Assembly: GCA_020744225.1 (NCBI GenBank)
Contig: JAGMWG010000007.1
Location: 1,674,001-1,738,000 of the forward strand
Source of the DNA: Paraphoma chrysanthemicola
Taxonomy: Eukaryota > Ascomycota > Dothideomycetes > Pleosporales > Phaeosphaeriaceae
Length of the DNA stretch: 64,000 nucleotides
Direction: 5' to 3'
The first letter of the stretch is position 1. Each line of letters opens with the position of its first letter. The notes under the pieces were generated by a model, which saw only the letters and a program-made list of their open reading frames with translations, did no database searches and was not told where the DNA came from. Made by a program: the position numbers and the translations under genes. This document shows positions 52,769-63,671 of this stretch, in pieces.

Positions 52769-54435
52769 CAGTCTAGGCTTGTTTTCTGCGGTGTGTTGTG
52801 GGTTTGTGACTGAAACGGCCATTTCCAGCTCATGCACGTTCTGAAAGTTTCCGAGAGTGCGTCTCTGCTATTGCAATCTTGAAAGACGTTATATCCGCCC
52901 AGGCGAATACTCCCGAATCCTTGCACACAATCGGACTCTTGTTTTACGCGCATGGCCAGGAAGTACGTCAACCCGATCAGTGCTTTATCGATTTGCCACT
53001 AGCACTTCACCGTTGCCTGCGGGAAGGATCCAAACTTCATCGATATTCCGCCTTAAGCGCGAGCTCCGTCCTCGGGCCGATGGCGCTCCGCAAGGGCGAG
53101 GATTTCGGTATATATTGGTGCTTTTAAGAAGCACTGTAGGCTTGGCACCTCGTGGTCAATATTCGCTTCCGGCAGTTTGCAGCGCGGCCTTTCCAGGACC
53201 CATGTCGCCGATCAGGAACACGAGGCTGGATAAAGTGACCGTCGACGGTTGATCTCACCCAGCAAAGTCAAAATGGACCTCACGAGAGCCTTGTTGGCGT
53301 AATGATCAACAAATATATTGGACGGACGAGATACTCGACCCAGCTCGCGTGGAATACTCAGGCTTCCCAATCGGGCGCGGAGGATATGGTCTAACTTCCG
53401 AGCTTCTTTGATTTAGCCGCGATTTCGTTAGAGCCTCGGTGTAAGTAGGGCGACAGGAGCGGAGATGAAAAAAAATATCAGGGTAGTCACCTTGAATTGC
53501 ACTTCTTTATCTCCAGGCCGTCTGTAGCTTACGTATTGCCCTTATTTGCACATGAAAAGACCGATACTGAGTAGCTATATGTGATAAAAGATTGTGTAGC
53601 ACAGACATCGAAAGGTCCAGAAGTAGGTTGAATTGAGTCCTTGGTGAATTAGTGATAGCTGTCAATTAGCGCATCGTCCACAATGCCACAACCAAAGATG
53701 ATATGCTGATTTCTAAGTACCACTTCCTCTCTTTCCGTCCTTTGCGATTCAAATGCAATGTGATACGCACCAAGCTCAGAGAGTAGGTAACTACTTGTAG
53801 AGACTTGCATCGCTCCCGCCCGTCTCCATATCAACCAACGCGCAAGGCAATCAAATCCACAGTGCTCGAAATCATTCTCACGAGGACAGTGTCATTAATG
53901 CAAGGTTAATCGTCTTTCACAACGACTCACACATGTAGTCGTTCCTTCCTATAGATGTGCTCAATGCTATGTCGTGCCTTTCGGATGGGATACCATGACG
54001 TTAAGCATTTCCACCTTAAATCCTTCCCACTTCACTATCTGTTCACTTCACACTCTCCTTAATTCCACGATTCGTGAGTTGGCGGAAAGGCGTGTTCACG
54101 TGGCTATGACATGCTGTCTGACTCTATGTGCTTCATATCCAGTGATGTTGACTTGGCGACAAACGCTTCTTGAAAATAGGCCCGTAAAGTTCTTTCTTCC
54201 ACACCTGGCACACCAGAGCTTGCAGTCTCACTTTCACATCGCTCGCTCATTTCACGTACACTATTCCCGTATTAGTGAGCGCCTCTTCGCGATCGCGCTC
54301 TTCCGCGCGCAAATTACTTTCTCACTTTTCAAACCTGTTCATTACACTAGTACTCAAATCCGAGAATTTTCTGCAGGACTTCACATATTTCTCCACGAAC
54401 ACGGGCACATCTTTAACATAAAGTTCATCAGCACA
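52769..54435. other. Gene-free intergenic region
   Basis: About 1.7 kb. A 131-codon plus-strand frame (52857-53252) starts just after CIA2 but has no recognisable content and is probably chance. The frame of the next gene is open back to 53974, but only through non-ATG codons. It should contain the promoter of the small membrane protein gene. Confidence 0.4.
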
Positions 54436-54927
54436 ATGTCACATCCAACCCAGCCTACCAAGTCCCAATCCACGGCATTGCCGATTGTCTTCCTCGCATC
54501 ACTCACGACAAGCGCACTCCTCAAAGCACTGCCGTCATCTTCGACCCCGACGAGAGAAAAAGGGCTTGTAATCCTAGAGAAAGCAGTCGGCGCGTTCATG
54601 ATCATTTCGGGAATAATCATGATCGTGGTGAGGGTGGTCTCGTACGACACTGAGCCGATGCCGCGTGATGGTGGAAAGGGATCGAAGAACGATACAGTTG
54701 CGTCGAAGGCGACCAATCGATGGGGTGAGGGTGCGAAAAGGACTGACGTTATGAAAGTAGATGCAGCAGCGTGGTTGAAACACGACGGCGATGATGCGGT
54801 AGAAGACAGAGACGGTCGCAAGGAGGATAAGAAGATTCGGAAGATGTTGGTCAGAGCGTTCAAGCCCAAGAAGGCGGCGCTGCTTGGTGGGAGGAAAGAA
54901 GCGGTTGTACAAGTCGATGAGACTTAA
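54436..54927 (+). CDS. Small membrane protein of unknown function
   Basis: 163-aa protein from the ATG at 54436 (MSHPTQPTKSQ). I do not recognise a family. Two hydrophobic segments are visible, a weak one at ~residues 15-32 (LPIVFLASLTTSALLKAL) and a strong one at ~55-75 (AFMIISGIIMIVVRVVSY). A strongly charged C-terminal half follows (KEDKKIRKMLVRAFKPKK). This suggests a two-pass or single-pass membrane protein with a basic cytosolic or matrix tail. A longer reading upstream lacks an ATG. Real-gene status is moderate: composition is protein-like and the start context is reasonable. Confidence 0.5.
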   Translation: MSHPTQPTKSQSTALPIVFLASLTTSALLKALPSSSTPTREKGLVILEKAVGAFMIISGIIMIVVRVVSYDTEPMPRDGGKGSKNDTVASKATNRWGEGAKRTDVMKVDAAAWLKHDGDDAVEDRDGRKEDKKIRKMLVRAFKPKKAALLGGRKEAVVQVDET

Positions 54928-55207
54928 GTTAGATTTTCTCTTACCTGCAGTCACTTAACGGGGAGAATGGAACTGGTGTTTTGAAGTGGCATGTGCAATG
55001 CGATTGAAACTGAGATTAAAAATGACTCGGGTAAAAAGATGCTATCGACTGGTATGCATGTACAACGACACTTTGCAGGCATCTACTCAGTTCCGTCATG
55101 CCTCACTTGATTTGCGTTTTTATTATTGGCTACTACTCATATGGAAATCTTGAGCCCATTTGTCGCCTCGACAGCACGGTGTGAGCCCTTTCCCGTGTAT
55201 CGTCACC

Positions 55208-57038
55208 TCACAATAGGTTGAAAGCTTTTGACACAACCTTTGAGAGCCTCGATGATTTGGGCGGAACCAAAGTCGTAACATCGTATGTCGCAGGTCTTTC
55301 GATGTTTGCTGCCCTGGAAGACGGTACGGCCTCGAGTTCGTACGGCTCTCGAGGTGTGTCGTGCGGATATCGGAAGTCCACATCCAATACGACAATGCTC
55401 TCCCCATCAACAATCTTCAAGCCAATATTGGCGAACACAGAATGACCGTTTGGCAGATAGAGAAGGCTCCACTGGCAGTTGGATGTTCCAAAATCACCTT
55501 GCAATTGCTTTTGGACATCCAGTTCAAGGGCAGTGCTTTGGTCATTCCATGATTGCGTAATGGCGACCGGGTGGTATCTTAACTGGCACGCTGACTGCCC
55601 AGCAAAACGTAAGTTGACAGTAAACAGTACAGTTAACCATGAGTGGTCGGCCATTTCCAGGAAGAAGAATCCGTTTGGATACTTAGACGGTACATAGAAG
55701 CATGAACGACTAAGATCATCTGCGGGGTGCTCTTCAGCCACATCAGATTTCCATCCAAACCTGTAGTGACGTTGACTGCAGTTGATAAAGCGGACAAGTG
55801 TCCCTGTCTGCCATTTCAGGTCCTGTTGGGATTCTTGGTTGATGAAAATTGTTCTCGTGACGGCTGCGGCGGCGGATGTGGAGTCAATACAGCTAAGAGG
55901 ACCGTGAGTAATAGCCTCCCGTGCAAATTGATTGCTGTCATCGTCCCCAACACGAATCAAGGGTAGGGCAATTCGATCAGGGAAGAAGGCCGCAGAACTA
56001 CAATGCAGAATTGCAGTAGCACGCCTTGATCCCTTCTCCACAATGAGCGGAAGGTCGATTTCTAGACCTTTGTGTGTCATTCTGTAGGTCGACTGCATAT
56101 TTGTGCTCCGGATCGGAAGTAGATGGCGAAGTCCACGGAATTGAGAGGCTTCAGATGCTAAAGGTCCTAGAGATTGACCACCAGCGTAGTGAGAACCATG
56201 TTGCCAGGCGAACAGGGTTTGGTCATCTGATTGCTTCATGATTTCCTCCTGGCAGGTTTCAGCAAAGCCGACATGTCAGCAACACGTTTATAGCGCATAC
56301 CTGGAGGCGAAGAAAAGCTTTCTTCCCTTCACCATACAGCAGAGGCATGTTCACGTCGAAAATTCCAAGCAGACAATACGCTCGATCTTCTAGCCTGGTG
56401 GTCTCGCGGTCTGACGCCCAGGACATGCGCATCGCGATACTACATATTCTGACGTCTGCCCCTCGGAGAATGTCGCGGGGTATGCCCGTTATCTGCTTGA
56501 CTAAGGGGAGTAGTGCCCTCTTGCCACCTAGCTCTGCCCATCCTTCTTGGCCATCGCTTGCAAAGAATTTGAGGTTTTGCGGTGCTATTAGTTCCTGCAA
56601 AGTCCAGCCCCTCGACCACCACTTGCTAGCTCTAAATTCCGAAGCTATAGGTTCTTCATTCGAAAGCAATCGACGAGAGTTGTCGTGCTTTTTCGACTCT
56701 GGCCGTGCCTGAACGTCGGACAGATAGGCGTAACAAACTGCAGCATTCCTGTACCATCGGTACATTGAATTAATAGACTCGGATAGTTCTGCACTGGATG
56801 ATTTGTCTATGCAACATGTGTCGATCCAGGCATAGTCCAGGTTTTCTTTCAAAGCGTGGCGACAACACAACTGTATCTTCTGGAACCCTTTCTTGCGCTT
56901 CGCCTTGGCTGGTTCATCTCTGAGTTCCTGATACGTTACCTCTCCATCTTCCCATCGATGTGAGAGAATAGCATATGCTGGTATGTATGAGTCGTCAAAC
57001 TCACGGAAAATTTGGGTCGTCGCGTCGAGTAGGCGCAT
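55208..57038 (-). CDS. HET-domain protein with DUF8212-type extension
   Basis: Two exons, 57038-56301 and 56248-55208, with a 52-bp intron, give 592 aa. It belongs to the HET-E/HET-D-like branch of HET proteins, recognised by the N-terminal MRLLDATTQ and YAILSHRWEDGEVTYQELRD, then LDYAWIDTCCIDKSSSAELS and SINSMYRWYRNAAVCYAYLS. It continues with SKWWSRGWTLQELIAPQNLK and, about 90 residues later, the DUF8212 block RLEDRAYCLLGIFDVNMPLL, LYGEGKKAFLRLQEEI. In NLR-type homologues a NACHT-WD40 or ankyrin part follows. Here it is replaced by ~340 residues rich in beta-like segments that I do not recognise. The ATG at 57038 fits the conserved start. Presumed cell-death effector by family. Confidence 0.87.
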
Positions 57039-57633
57039 GGGGTCACCGGGCCGGGGTTGGTGGAGCGTCAAGACTTTCAGCCTCGTCCAGAGTGTTACAA
57101 CGGGACGTGAGGCATGCGCACAAAGAGTGAAAGGATAGAAAAGAGTAGAAGAGTATGTTGGGGCGATGGGCACAGAAAGTGAAGGGAGGTAGTGTTGTTG
57201 TGAGGAAGTCGAGCATCGGAAAGCTCATTCGTGAGGCAGTGCCGTTTCGGCAGAGCATGAGCGGAATCCGTGCGGCGCACGGCTAAACCCCAACTGTTAT
57301 GCAGTAATCAGTATCAGAACTACGACCACAACGAGCAAAAGATCAAGTTGGTCGGAAGGAAAATTGTAGAGGAAGCTGTGAGCATGTACGCAGCGCGAAG
57401 GTTATCTGGGTAGATCGCAACCTCATCTTGCTAGAAGTGGTATTCTTCCGTAGCACCTGAAAGCCACGCATAGTTCCAACGCCCTGCAGGCTGACATGCC
57501 CCGGCCATGTAGATTCCATGGACTTATGTCCCGCGACTCGTAACATAACGCTGTGTTTACTGGCGCCGCGGTGAGCCTCTTGTCATGCCCGTGCTTATTT
57601 CTGATATGTTGTAACGTGTCGACTGCTTGTATC
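57039..57633. other. Intergenic region HET/LSM2
   Basis: About 600 bp between two minus-strand genes: HET promoter and LSM2 3' region. Short frames here are shadows or chance. Confidence 0.5.
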
Positions 57634-58262
57634 TCACTTCGCCTTATTCTTCGCTGCCTCGGCCTCTCTCCTGGTCGCATCCTCCAATAGCGCCGTATCC
57701 ACCGCTCCTGACGGGAGATGTACATATCGCACGACCGAGCCTCGAATGAACATGTCTTTTGTCGAGCACTACGATGCCTTCAGGTCAGCCTTCACTCGCG
57801 CAATTGACTGTTTGCTGCCATTCCAGTGTCTCAGTACGGTTTGACGTACCAAATGTGGCCACCGCATCTCGTCCACGGCCTCTGCGTTATCCAGCTTGAT
57901 GTTCAGGTATTGGTCCACACTCTTCAGCGTGCCACGTATTTGGACCTCGTTTTTGAGTTCGACGGTGATTTCGTGCTCGACGAGTGTTTTGAAGAAGCTG
58001 ACGCAGGTGTTAGCAAGTCGTCTTCACATAGTCCTTCTGCGCCTGCTTTAAAGACAATGTTTGCGGACTAAGAGCTCCTCATTGCGGAGCCTGTGGCTCC
58101 GCAAAGACGTGCCTTCGTTACGCTGCGATTCTCAAGATTGTACAAGATGACATAGGGTAAAAACAACTGCAAAATGCGCAGAAGACGGTGCGGTCCGTTG
58201 TTGAGATGGACAAATTGGACAATTGGGAAGCGCTCATGGGTTTCTTACCTAAAGAAAAGCAT
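57634..58262 (-). CDS. LSM2: U6 snRNA-associated Sm-like protein LSm2
   Basis: Three exons, 58262-58249, 57997-57850 and 57768-57634, give 98 aa. It is a subunit of the Lsm2-8 ring (U6 snRNP, nucleus) and the Lsm1-7 ring (mRNA decay, cytoplasm). The first exon is only 14 nt (MLFF plus two bases) and is followed by a 251-bp intron. Exon 2 gives SFFKTLVEHEITVELKNEVQ with Sm1 motif continuation IRGTLKSVDQYLNIKLDN. Exon 3 supplies the Sm2 motif FIRGSVVRYVHLP. The acceptor at 57769 (TCGTAG) is chosen because it gives PHLCSTKDMFIRGS, matching the length of homologues. The tail AEAAKNKAK is basic. Too finely split to appear as one open frame. Very secure. Confidence 0.94.
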
Positions 58263-58674
58263 GATGTCAAGGTGCGCGCGTGACCGGGATCGAGAAAGAG
58301 GTATTCGGGCGAGCGGGCAGCTTTGGGATGGTGTCTAAAGGCGCGTGGTGCTGTTTCGAGGGCGTGTCGCAAGTGACGAAGCTCCAAGTTCAAAGTCAAG
58401 CTCGGACCGCGTGGGGTTCGCGTGTCGCCGATCTGCCGCCATCACGTGCCCTCCCTTCACTTACTCACGTACGCTATTCGACGGCTTGACAAGAGAAGAG
58501 TGCCCAATGGCATATGTGGTTGATACTTGTTTTCTCATTTGCTAACAAAAGAAACGTTGTCGCTAAGTGGTATCAATCCAAAACCCCTTCCAACGCACTG
58601 GAATCCATTCTAACACCAGGACAATGACCGACACATCACACATATCTCATAATCTCAATCTCAGTCTTGGGCAA
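58263..58674. other. Intergenic region LSM2/methyltransferase
   Basis: 412 bp with the LSM2 promoter and the 3' end of the methyltransferase-domain gene. No other feature is seen. Confidence 0.5.
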
Positions 58675-61299
58675 TTACTTCCTCGCATAGCCAGTCAAGG
58701 TCCTCCATGCGGCATTAGTCTGCGCACCCTCCTCGAGCATCTGTACGACACCCTCGAGGAGTTTCTCCTCATCCTTGCCCATCTCCATCTGAAGCTTGAG
58801 CAGCCACTTCTCCCACGCCCAGCTGCCGACAATGCCGGTCAGCATGGCGGCGTCAATGGTAGTGCCAAATACAGGCGCAGCCTCAAACTCGACCTCGCCA
58901 TCAGCTGAGATGGTCTTCTCTGGCTGAGCAGTCTGGGCACCGACGTTGAGTTCCTCGCGCCAGTTGGCGGCAGTCTTGCCCATAGGAAGAACCATCCAGG
59001 CGCGCTGGACGTCCTTGAAGCCGGCCTTGTTAAGACGGGGCAGGAAGCTCTTGGTGGACTGCGCATCGTAGCCGCGAGTCTTGAGGTTGAAGCCAAACTC
59101 GACACCCATGGCTTGTCCGTTGCGGCCAGCGTGAATCATATCTGCATCAAGCAGATTATATTCGAAGACACCACCGGGCTTGAGGCAACGGTAGCACTCC
59201 TTCAAGCATAGGTCGTACTCGTCGGCTGTACGGCCAAGAGGCTTGGAGGTCTTGAGTAGCTCGTAGAGTGTGCGGGCGGAGATGACATCAAAGTGGCCAG
59301 AGGGGAAGGGAAGGGTCCACAAGTTGGGAACGGTCAAGTGCTTGTGGTTATCTGGGCCAGCAACGTTGGTAGACAGGTTGTTGCCGGCAGTATAGACGGT
59401 GGTGACCTGGGCATAGGGGTAGTCGTATGCGACGTTCCATGCCCAGTCATTGGTAGCGACACCACCGACATCGAGGATGCGGGGAGCGCTGGTGCGAGTG
59501 ATGCGGCGAGCAGCGGGCTTGCTGAGAAGCTTGCCGCCATTGAGCTGCTTCTGTGCCTGCAGCACCCACTGAGCAGGGAGCATCTGATCCAGAGCCTGAC
59601 GCTCCATCTGGGCACGGGCAATTCTCTCCTTCAACACTGTCGGATCATTGACGAAGAACTCCGAGACAGGTCGTGGTGGCGCGGGCCGCTCAGGCTCGCT
59701 GAGCTCGAACTTGCCGAGGAGCTGATCGCGGTGCGCAAGAGGAGTGCAGCGGCGCTGTACGTGCATGGCCTCGGCACGAGCTTGACGGTGGATGAATGTG
59801 TCCCTCTTCTGGGAGCGCGACCGGACGAACTCAAGACCCTGAACATAGGTCATGATGGGCTCGGGAGTAGACTCCTCTGCTGGTGACTCGACGGTCTCGT
59901 CAGCGAAAGTGACAGTCTTCTTGATAACGATCTTGTCGATGGAGTTGTCTCGGCTATGGGTCTCGCTTGAAAGGCTGGGAGAGCTCATGTCGCTCATGTC
60001 ACGAAGGGCGGCTTGCAGCTCATCCTGCTCCTCCAACCAGCGTCCGGTCATCTCAAGGTTCATTGAGGATAGCTTTTCAAGCTCCGCATTGTAGTTCTCG
60101 TTGTACTGGAAGATAGTCTTGCTGGGGTTGATCTCCTTGATCTCGACATTGTCCTCGACGGGACTCATGATGTTGGGTCGCGCAGTTGCCAGGGCATCCT
60201 CGTGGCCATCGAGAGTTGGGCCAGAAAGAACAGAGGCGCGATATGGGAGACTGGGAAGAGGGGCAGGGGCAGTGTTGCGGCGGCTTTCCCACGGGACGCC
60301 ATAGAAGTTCTCGGCGGTGGAAGTGTTGGGGACAGACTCCTCGTGCTTGGGCATGCTCCAGGTGTCACGAGCAGACGAGCGGAGGGAAGAGAAGAATCCG
60401 CCAGGAGAAGGAACGGAGAGAGCCGAGATGGGAGTGCTCTCGCCTGAGTCGTTGCCAGACGTAGTCGACGGGATGGTAAGACCAAGAGAAGGACGGGTGA
60501 CTTCCTGCATCTCGCCCGAAGATTGAGGGAAAGTCTGCTCCGCGGATTGCTCATCGGAAGGGGAGTTGCCAAGGTGCTGAAGAGTCTCCATAGCTTGAGT
60601 GTCAAGCTGAAGGAGACCCCAGGAGTCAACACTTGAAACCGAAAGGCGCCTCTGTTGCATGATGGGGGTCGCCGGGCAGCTCAGCTTATCCATTTCTTCT
60701 GATGTCAGGCTACCATCAAGAGACGGTGCTGCAGAGTGAGCGGGTACTTGCAGATTGTGAGAGTCAATCATGGCCAGAACACGGCGAGATGGTGTCAACA
60801 GGTGCGATGGGGTCATCGGTACCGATGTGGCACTCTTGAGCTTCTCAATGGTGGGCCAAGCGGAGGGCGACGGAATCACAATCGATGGATAGCGTGCACG
60901 TTTGGGTTGGCTAGCGAGCTTCCTGACTGAAGTAGAAGCATGGAGAGGAACATCCGCCTCATCATCGGTTACGTCGTACAGCGAGTCGAAGTCGCTTTCC
61001 GCCCGGCTCATGCGGCTTGCCTGCGAGTAGGCTGATGATTGAAGTGGGAACCGTGGCGAGGCTTGAGGTGTCATGTCGAAGAGCCGTGCTCGTGGGGTGG
61101 GGAAGTCGTCGGTGTCGCGAGGGGAGACGGCACTCGGCAGGTAGGTTGAGGTGGGAGAGAAGCTTGCCGCGAAGTAGTAGGAGTCCTCGTCAACGACATT
61201 TAGAGGGTGTCTCTGGTCCAGCGGAGACACATATTGGGACTCCTCCATATTGCCAAGGGTTGCAGGGTTGTATACTGCAGGTTGAAGTATCTCTGGCAT
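58675..61299 (-). CDS. Methyltransferase-domain protein with long disordered N-terminus
   Basis: Intronless 874-aa protein from the ATG at 61299 (MPEILQPAVYNPATLGN); the frame is open further upstream but without ATG. The first ~560 residues are Ser/Pro/Thr-rich and mostly disordered, with possible phospho-clusters. The segment at ~605-770 is a class I SAM-dependent methyltransferase fold. It has RILDVGGVATNDWAWNVAYD (motif I position), then LWTLPFPSGHFDVISARTLY and ECYRCLKPGGVFEYNLLDAD. The motif I glycine pattern is unusual (DVGGVATND rather than the common DxGxGxG), so activity is uncertain. The architecture recalls fungal signalling or septation-linked proteins that carry a methyltransferase-like tail. 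Substrate unknown. Confidence 0.82.
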   Translation of the reverse strand: MPEILQPAVYNPATLGNMEESQYVSPLDQRHPLNVVDEDSYYFAASFSPTSTYLPSAVSPRDTDDFPTPRARLFDMTPQASPRFPLQSSAYSQASRMSRAESDFDSLYDVTDDEADVPLHASTSVRKLASQPKRARYPSIVIPSPSAWPTIEKLKSATSVPMTPSHLLTPSRRVLAMIDSHNLQVPAHSAAPSLDGSLTSEEMDKLSCPATPIMQQRRLSVSSVDSWGLLQLDTQAMETLQHLGNSPSDEQSAEQTFPQSSGEMQEVTRPSLGLTIPSTTSGNDSGESTPISALSVPSPGGFFSSLRSSARDTWSMPKHEESVPNTSTAENFYGVPWESRRNTAPAPLPSLPYRASVLSGPTLDGHEDALATARPNIMSPVEDNVEIKEINPSKTIFQYNENYNAELEKLSSMNLEMTGRWLEEQDELQAALRDMSDMSSPSLSSETHSRDNSIDKIVIKKTVTFADETVESPAEESTPEPIMTYVQGLEFVRSRSQKRDTFIHRQARAEAMHVQRRCTPLAHRDQLLGKFELSEPERPAPPRPVSEFFVNDPTVLKERIARAQMERQALDQMLPAQWVLQAQKQLNGGKLLSKPAARRITRTSAPRILDVGGVATNDWAWNVAYDYPYAQVTTVYTAGNNLSTNVAGPDNHKHLTVPNLWTLPFPSGHFDVISARTLYELLKTSKPLGRTADEYDLCLKECYRCLKPGGVFEYNLLDADMIHAGRNGQAMGVEFGFNLKTRGYDAQSTKSFLPRLNKAGFKDVQRAWMVLPMGKTAANWREELNVGAQTAQPEKTISADGEVEFEAAPVFGTTIDAAMLTGIVGSWAWEKWLLKLQMEMGKDEEKLLEGVVQMLEEGAQTNAAWRTLTGYARK

Positions 61300-62455
61300 C
61301 TTGTATATTGGCTGAGGTGAGCTCCGCCTCGTGCTATTATTACTAAGGTATCTGGGGTATCCGGGATTGACTGGGATTTGGCGAAGCGGGGGGGCCCAAA
61401 TACAAAGTGTACAAGGAATCGAGTAGGAAGCGATATTAAATGGGTACAACCCTAAAATTGCCGATCAACAGCTTACTAGTAAAGATAGAATGCTCCGGTC
61501 AACGAAGACTTGGGTTGAAGAAGTGGCCCAGAGGGTAACAGAATTGAATAGAGAGCAAGAGTTCGGCGCAAGCGGCACAGCAAGAGTATATATCGCGCGT
61601 AGACGCCTTCTCATCGACTCACTGCGGGCTAGTACGACTGTGGCACCCGCCCGAGGCTGCATCGCCAGCTGTTCGTCCATTCGCACAGAGGCGGCCGTCT
61701 AGGCGGAGGATCAAGAGCGGTTCAAGGCAGGCCACGACATGGCGACCGCTCATGCGCTCGCGTGGTTGGCTAACGCAAGAACACCGCGAACAGGGTTGTT
61801 TCCACGCGCTGGACGCATTGGGTCTAAGATGCGTTGTTGGGCGTGGCATGGTTGGGTGACTTCAGTGTAAGCGCCGGGCTGTGTTATTTTGGGCGCTTCC
61901 GTTCTGCAGGCCTGGCCAATGACACGACTGGATCATGTTTTACAGCATACTCGCCCAATGGCGCCTCGCCAAAATCGTGTGCTCTTGAAATGCGTCGTTT
62001 CTGCTCTTGGTGTCTTCGTGAGGCTGTACACATGAATCGAAGCCACTCTGTGCCACGCGCGATGGGAGCATCCGGCGTCCACGCCTCACCGTTGCTTGTC
62101 AAACCTGCACGTGTGCGGAGCAGCACCGAACGTCCAAATTAGATACGGCATGGTTCCGAGACAAGATGAATCGATGGATCGATGAAACTAAGACGCAGTA
62201 GTGCTGCCTGAATCGAAACATGAGATGGGTGAATGAGGGAGCTGAAGAGAGTTCGCATAACGAAGCGGTGACGTGCCTAGCCGAGAGCATGGGCCATGGT
62301 GGGGTAGGCGTCTCGCTCCTCTTCAACACCACGCGCACATCGTGATCTTGTCACACATCAATCTCCACTATCACTCTTTTCGTTGCCATTGGCGCCTTGA
62401 CCTGACAGGCCTGTACCCGAAAGACCCTCCCGCGCCCGCAGCAGAGCCGCCCGCC
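61300..62455. other. Divergent intergenic region methyltransferase/RPE1
   Basis: About 1.15 kb between two divergent start codons. Short frames on both strands have no recognisable content. It should hold both promoters and the leader of the long methyltransferase mRNA. Confidence 0.5.
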
Positions 62456-63671
62456 ATGTCTCCTCCCGCAATCATCGCGCCATCCATCCTGTCGGCAGAC
62501 TTCGGAGCGCTAGGCAAGGCGTGTTCAGATACGATCGCCCAAGGGGCGGACTGGCTTCATGTCTGACACTTCCACCACATGGTGGCACGTGACTGACGTG
62601 CTTAGGTCGACATCATGGACGGCCATTTTGTGCCGAACATGACATTCGGCGCGCCTGTTGTCACCAAGATCCGATCACATGTGGACCGCCCAAGTGGTGC
62701 GTATGGCAAAGGCACTTTCGATTGCCACATGATGATCGCAGAGCCCAAGAAGTGGGTGCGAGACTTCAAGAACGCAGGATGTGATCTTTACTGCTTCCAT
62801 TACGAGGCTGCTATCTCGTCTACCGCTGCCACCTCTCCTGAAGGCGAATCTGACCAGAAGACCTCGCCCAAAGAATTGATCAAGTCCATTCACGATGAAG
62901 GCATGCAGGCGGGTATTGCAATCAAGCCAAGCACACCTGTAGATGTGCTATGGGATATACTGGCAAACCCAAACAAGGCGGAAGTACCCGATGTAAGTTG
63001 CTTCTCACTTTATTCCGACCTTACCGCCATCACAATCGATAGCGCATAGAGACTGCGCGCGCCATGAAGTGGCAACACGGACATTGAAACTGGGCGACTC
63101 TGGCGAGGCTGGTAGGGCTGACCCTGCCGGCGCGTCGCTGTGGCGGCGCTTAAGCACGCGAACTGTTGCAATGCCGAGGACCTGTCAGTCTCGACGTTTG
63201 CGCCCGTTTCGAGAAGTTTGCCGCATTTTGTCGAAACATGCATGCCTTGATTGGTCGTCTGCTCCTTCAGAGTTCGCGGCCTAGATGTCCATGTCTACTC
63301 GCCTCGACACGGTACAGTCCGCAGAATCAAGTACCTTGCGGCTCGCTTCCATGGTGGCCAGCTACCGTCACGGATGATCATCAAGTCAATGCTAACTCGA
63401 TCAGATGGTTCTTGTCATGACTGTCGAACCCGGCTTTGGTGGACAGTCTTTCATGGCATCTGAGCTGCCTAAAGTCACAGCGCTCCGCGAGAAGTACCCA
63501 GAGCTGCACATCGAGGTAGATGGCGGACTGTCAGGAAAGACTATCGATCAGGCTGCCGAAGCTGGGGCCAACGTCATAGTCGCAGGTAGTGCTGTATTTG
63601 GTGCTTCCGATCCCGGTGAGGTCATCAAGAAATTAAGAGAAGCTGTTGAAAGCAGGAGAGGGAAGCTATAA
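62456..63671 (+). CDS. RPE1: Ribulose-phosphate 3-epimerase
   Basis: Three exons, 62456-62560, 62606-62992 and 63405-63671, give 252 aa. The enzyme interconverts ribulose 5-phosphate and xylulose 5-phosphate in the cytosolic non-oxidative pentose phosphate pathway. TIM-barrel motifs are complete: IIAPSILSADFGALGKA, HVDIMDGHFVPNMTFGAPVV with metal-binding His and Asp, and FDCHMMIAEPKKWV. Then come MTVEPGFGGQSFMASELPK, the catalytic IEVDGGLS and phosphate-binding VAGSAVFGASDP. The first intron is 45 bp with donor GTCTGA. The second is 412 bp, far longer than others here, with a GCTAACT branch site. Residues ~125-140 are a Ser/Thr/Glu-rich insertion (TSPEGESDQKTSP) also seen in fungal homologues. 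Secure. Confidence 0.95.

Noticed and set aside
52857..53252. 131-codon frame after CIA2
   Set aside because: Arg/Ser-rich chance-like composition, no family resemblance, begins within the likely CIA2 3' untranslated region.
53974..54435. N-terminal extension of the small membrane protein frame
   Set aside because: The frame is open but begins at a non-ATG codon and encodes unrelated low-quality sequence; the ATG at 54436 is preferred.
57826..58071. 81-codon plus-strand frame over LSM2
   Set aside because: It is the antisense shadow of LSM2 exon 2.
61300..61449. 50-residue N-terminal extension of the methyltransferase-domain protein
   Set aside because: The extension starts at a non-ATG codon; the first ATG in frame is at 61299.
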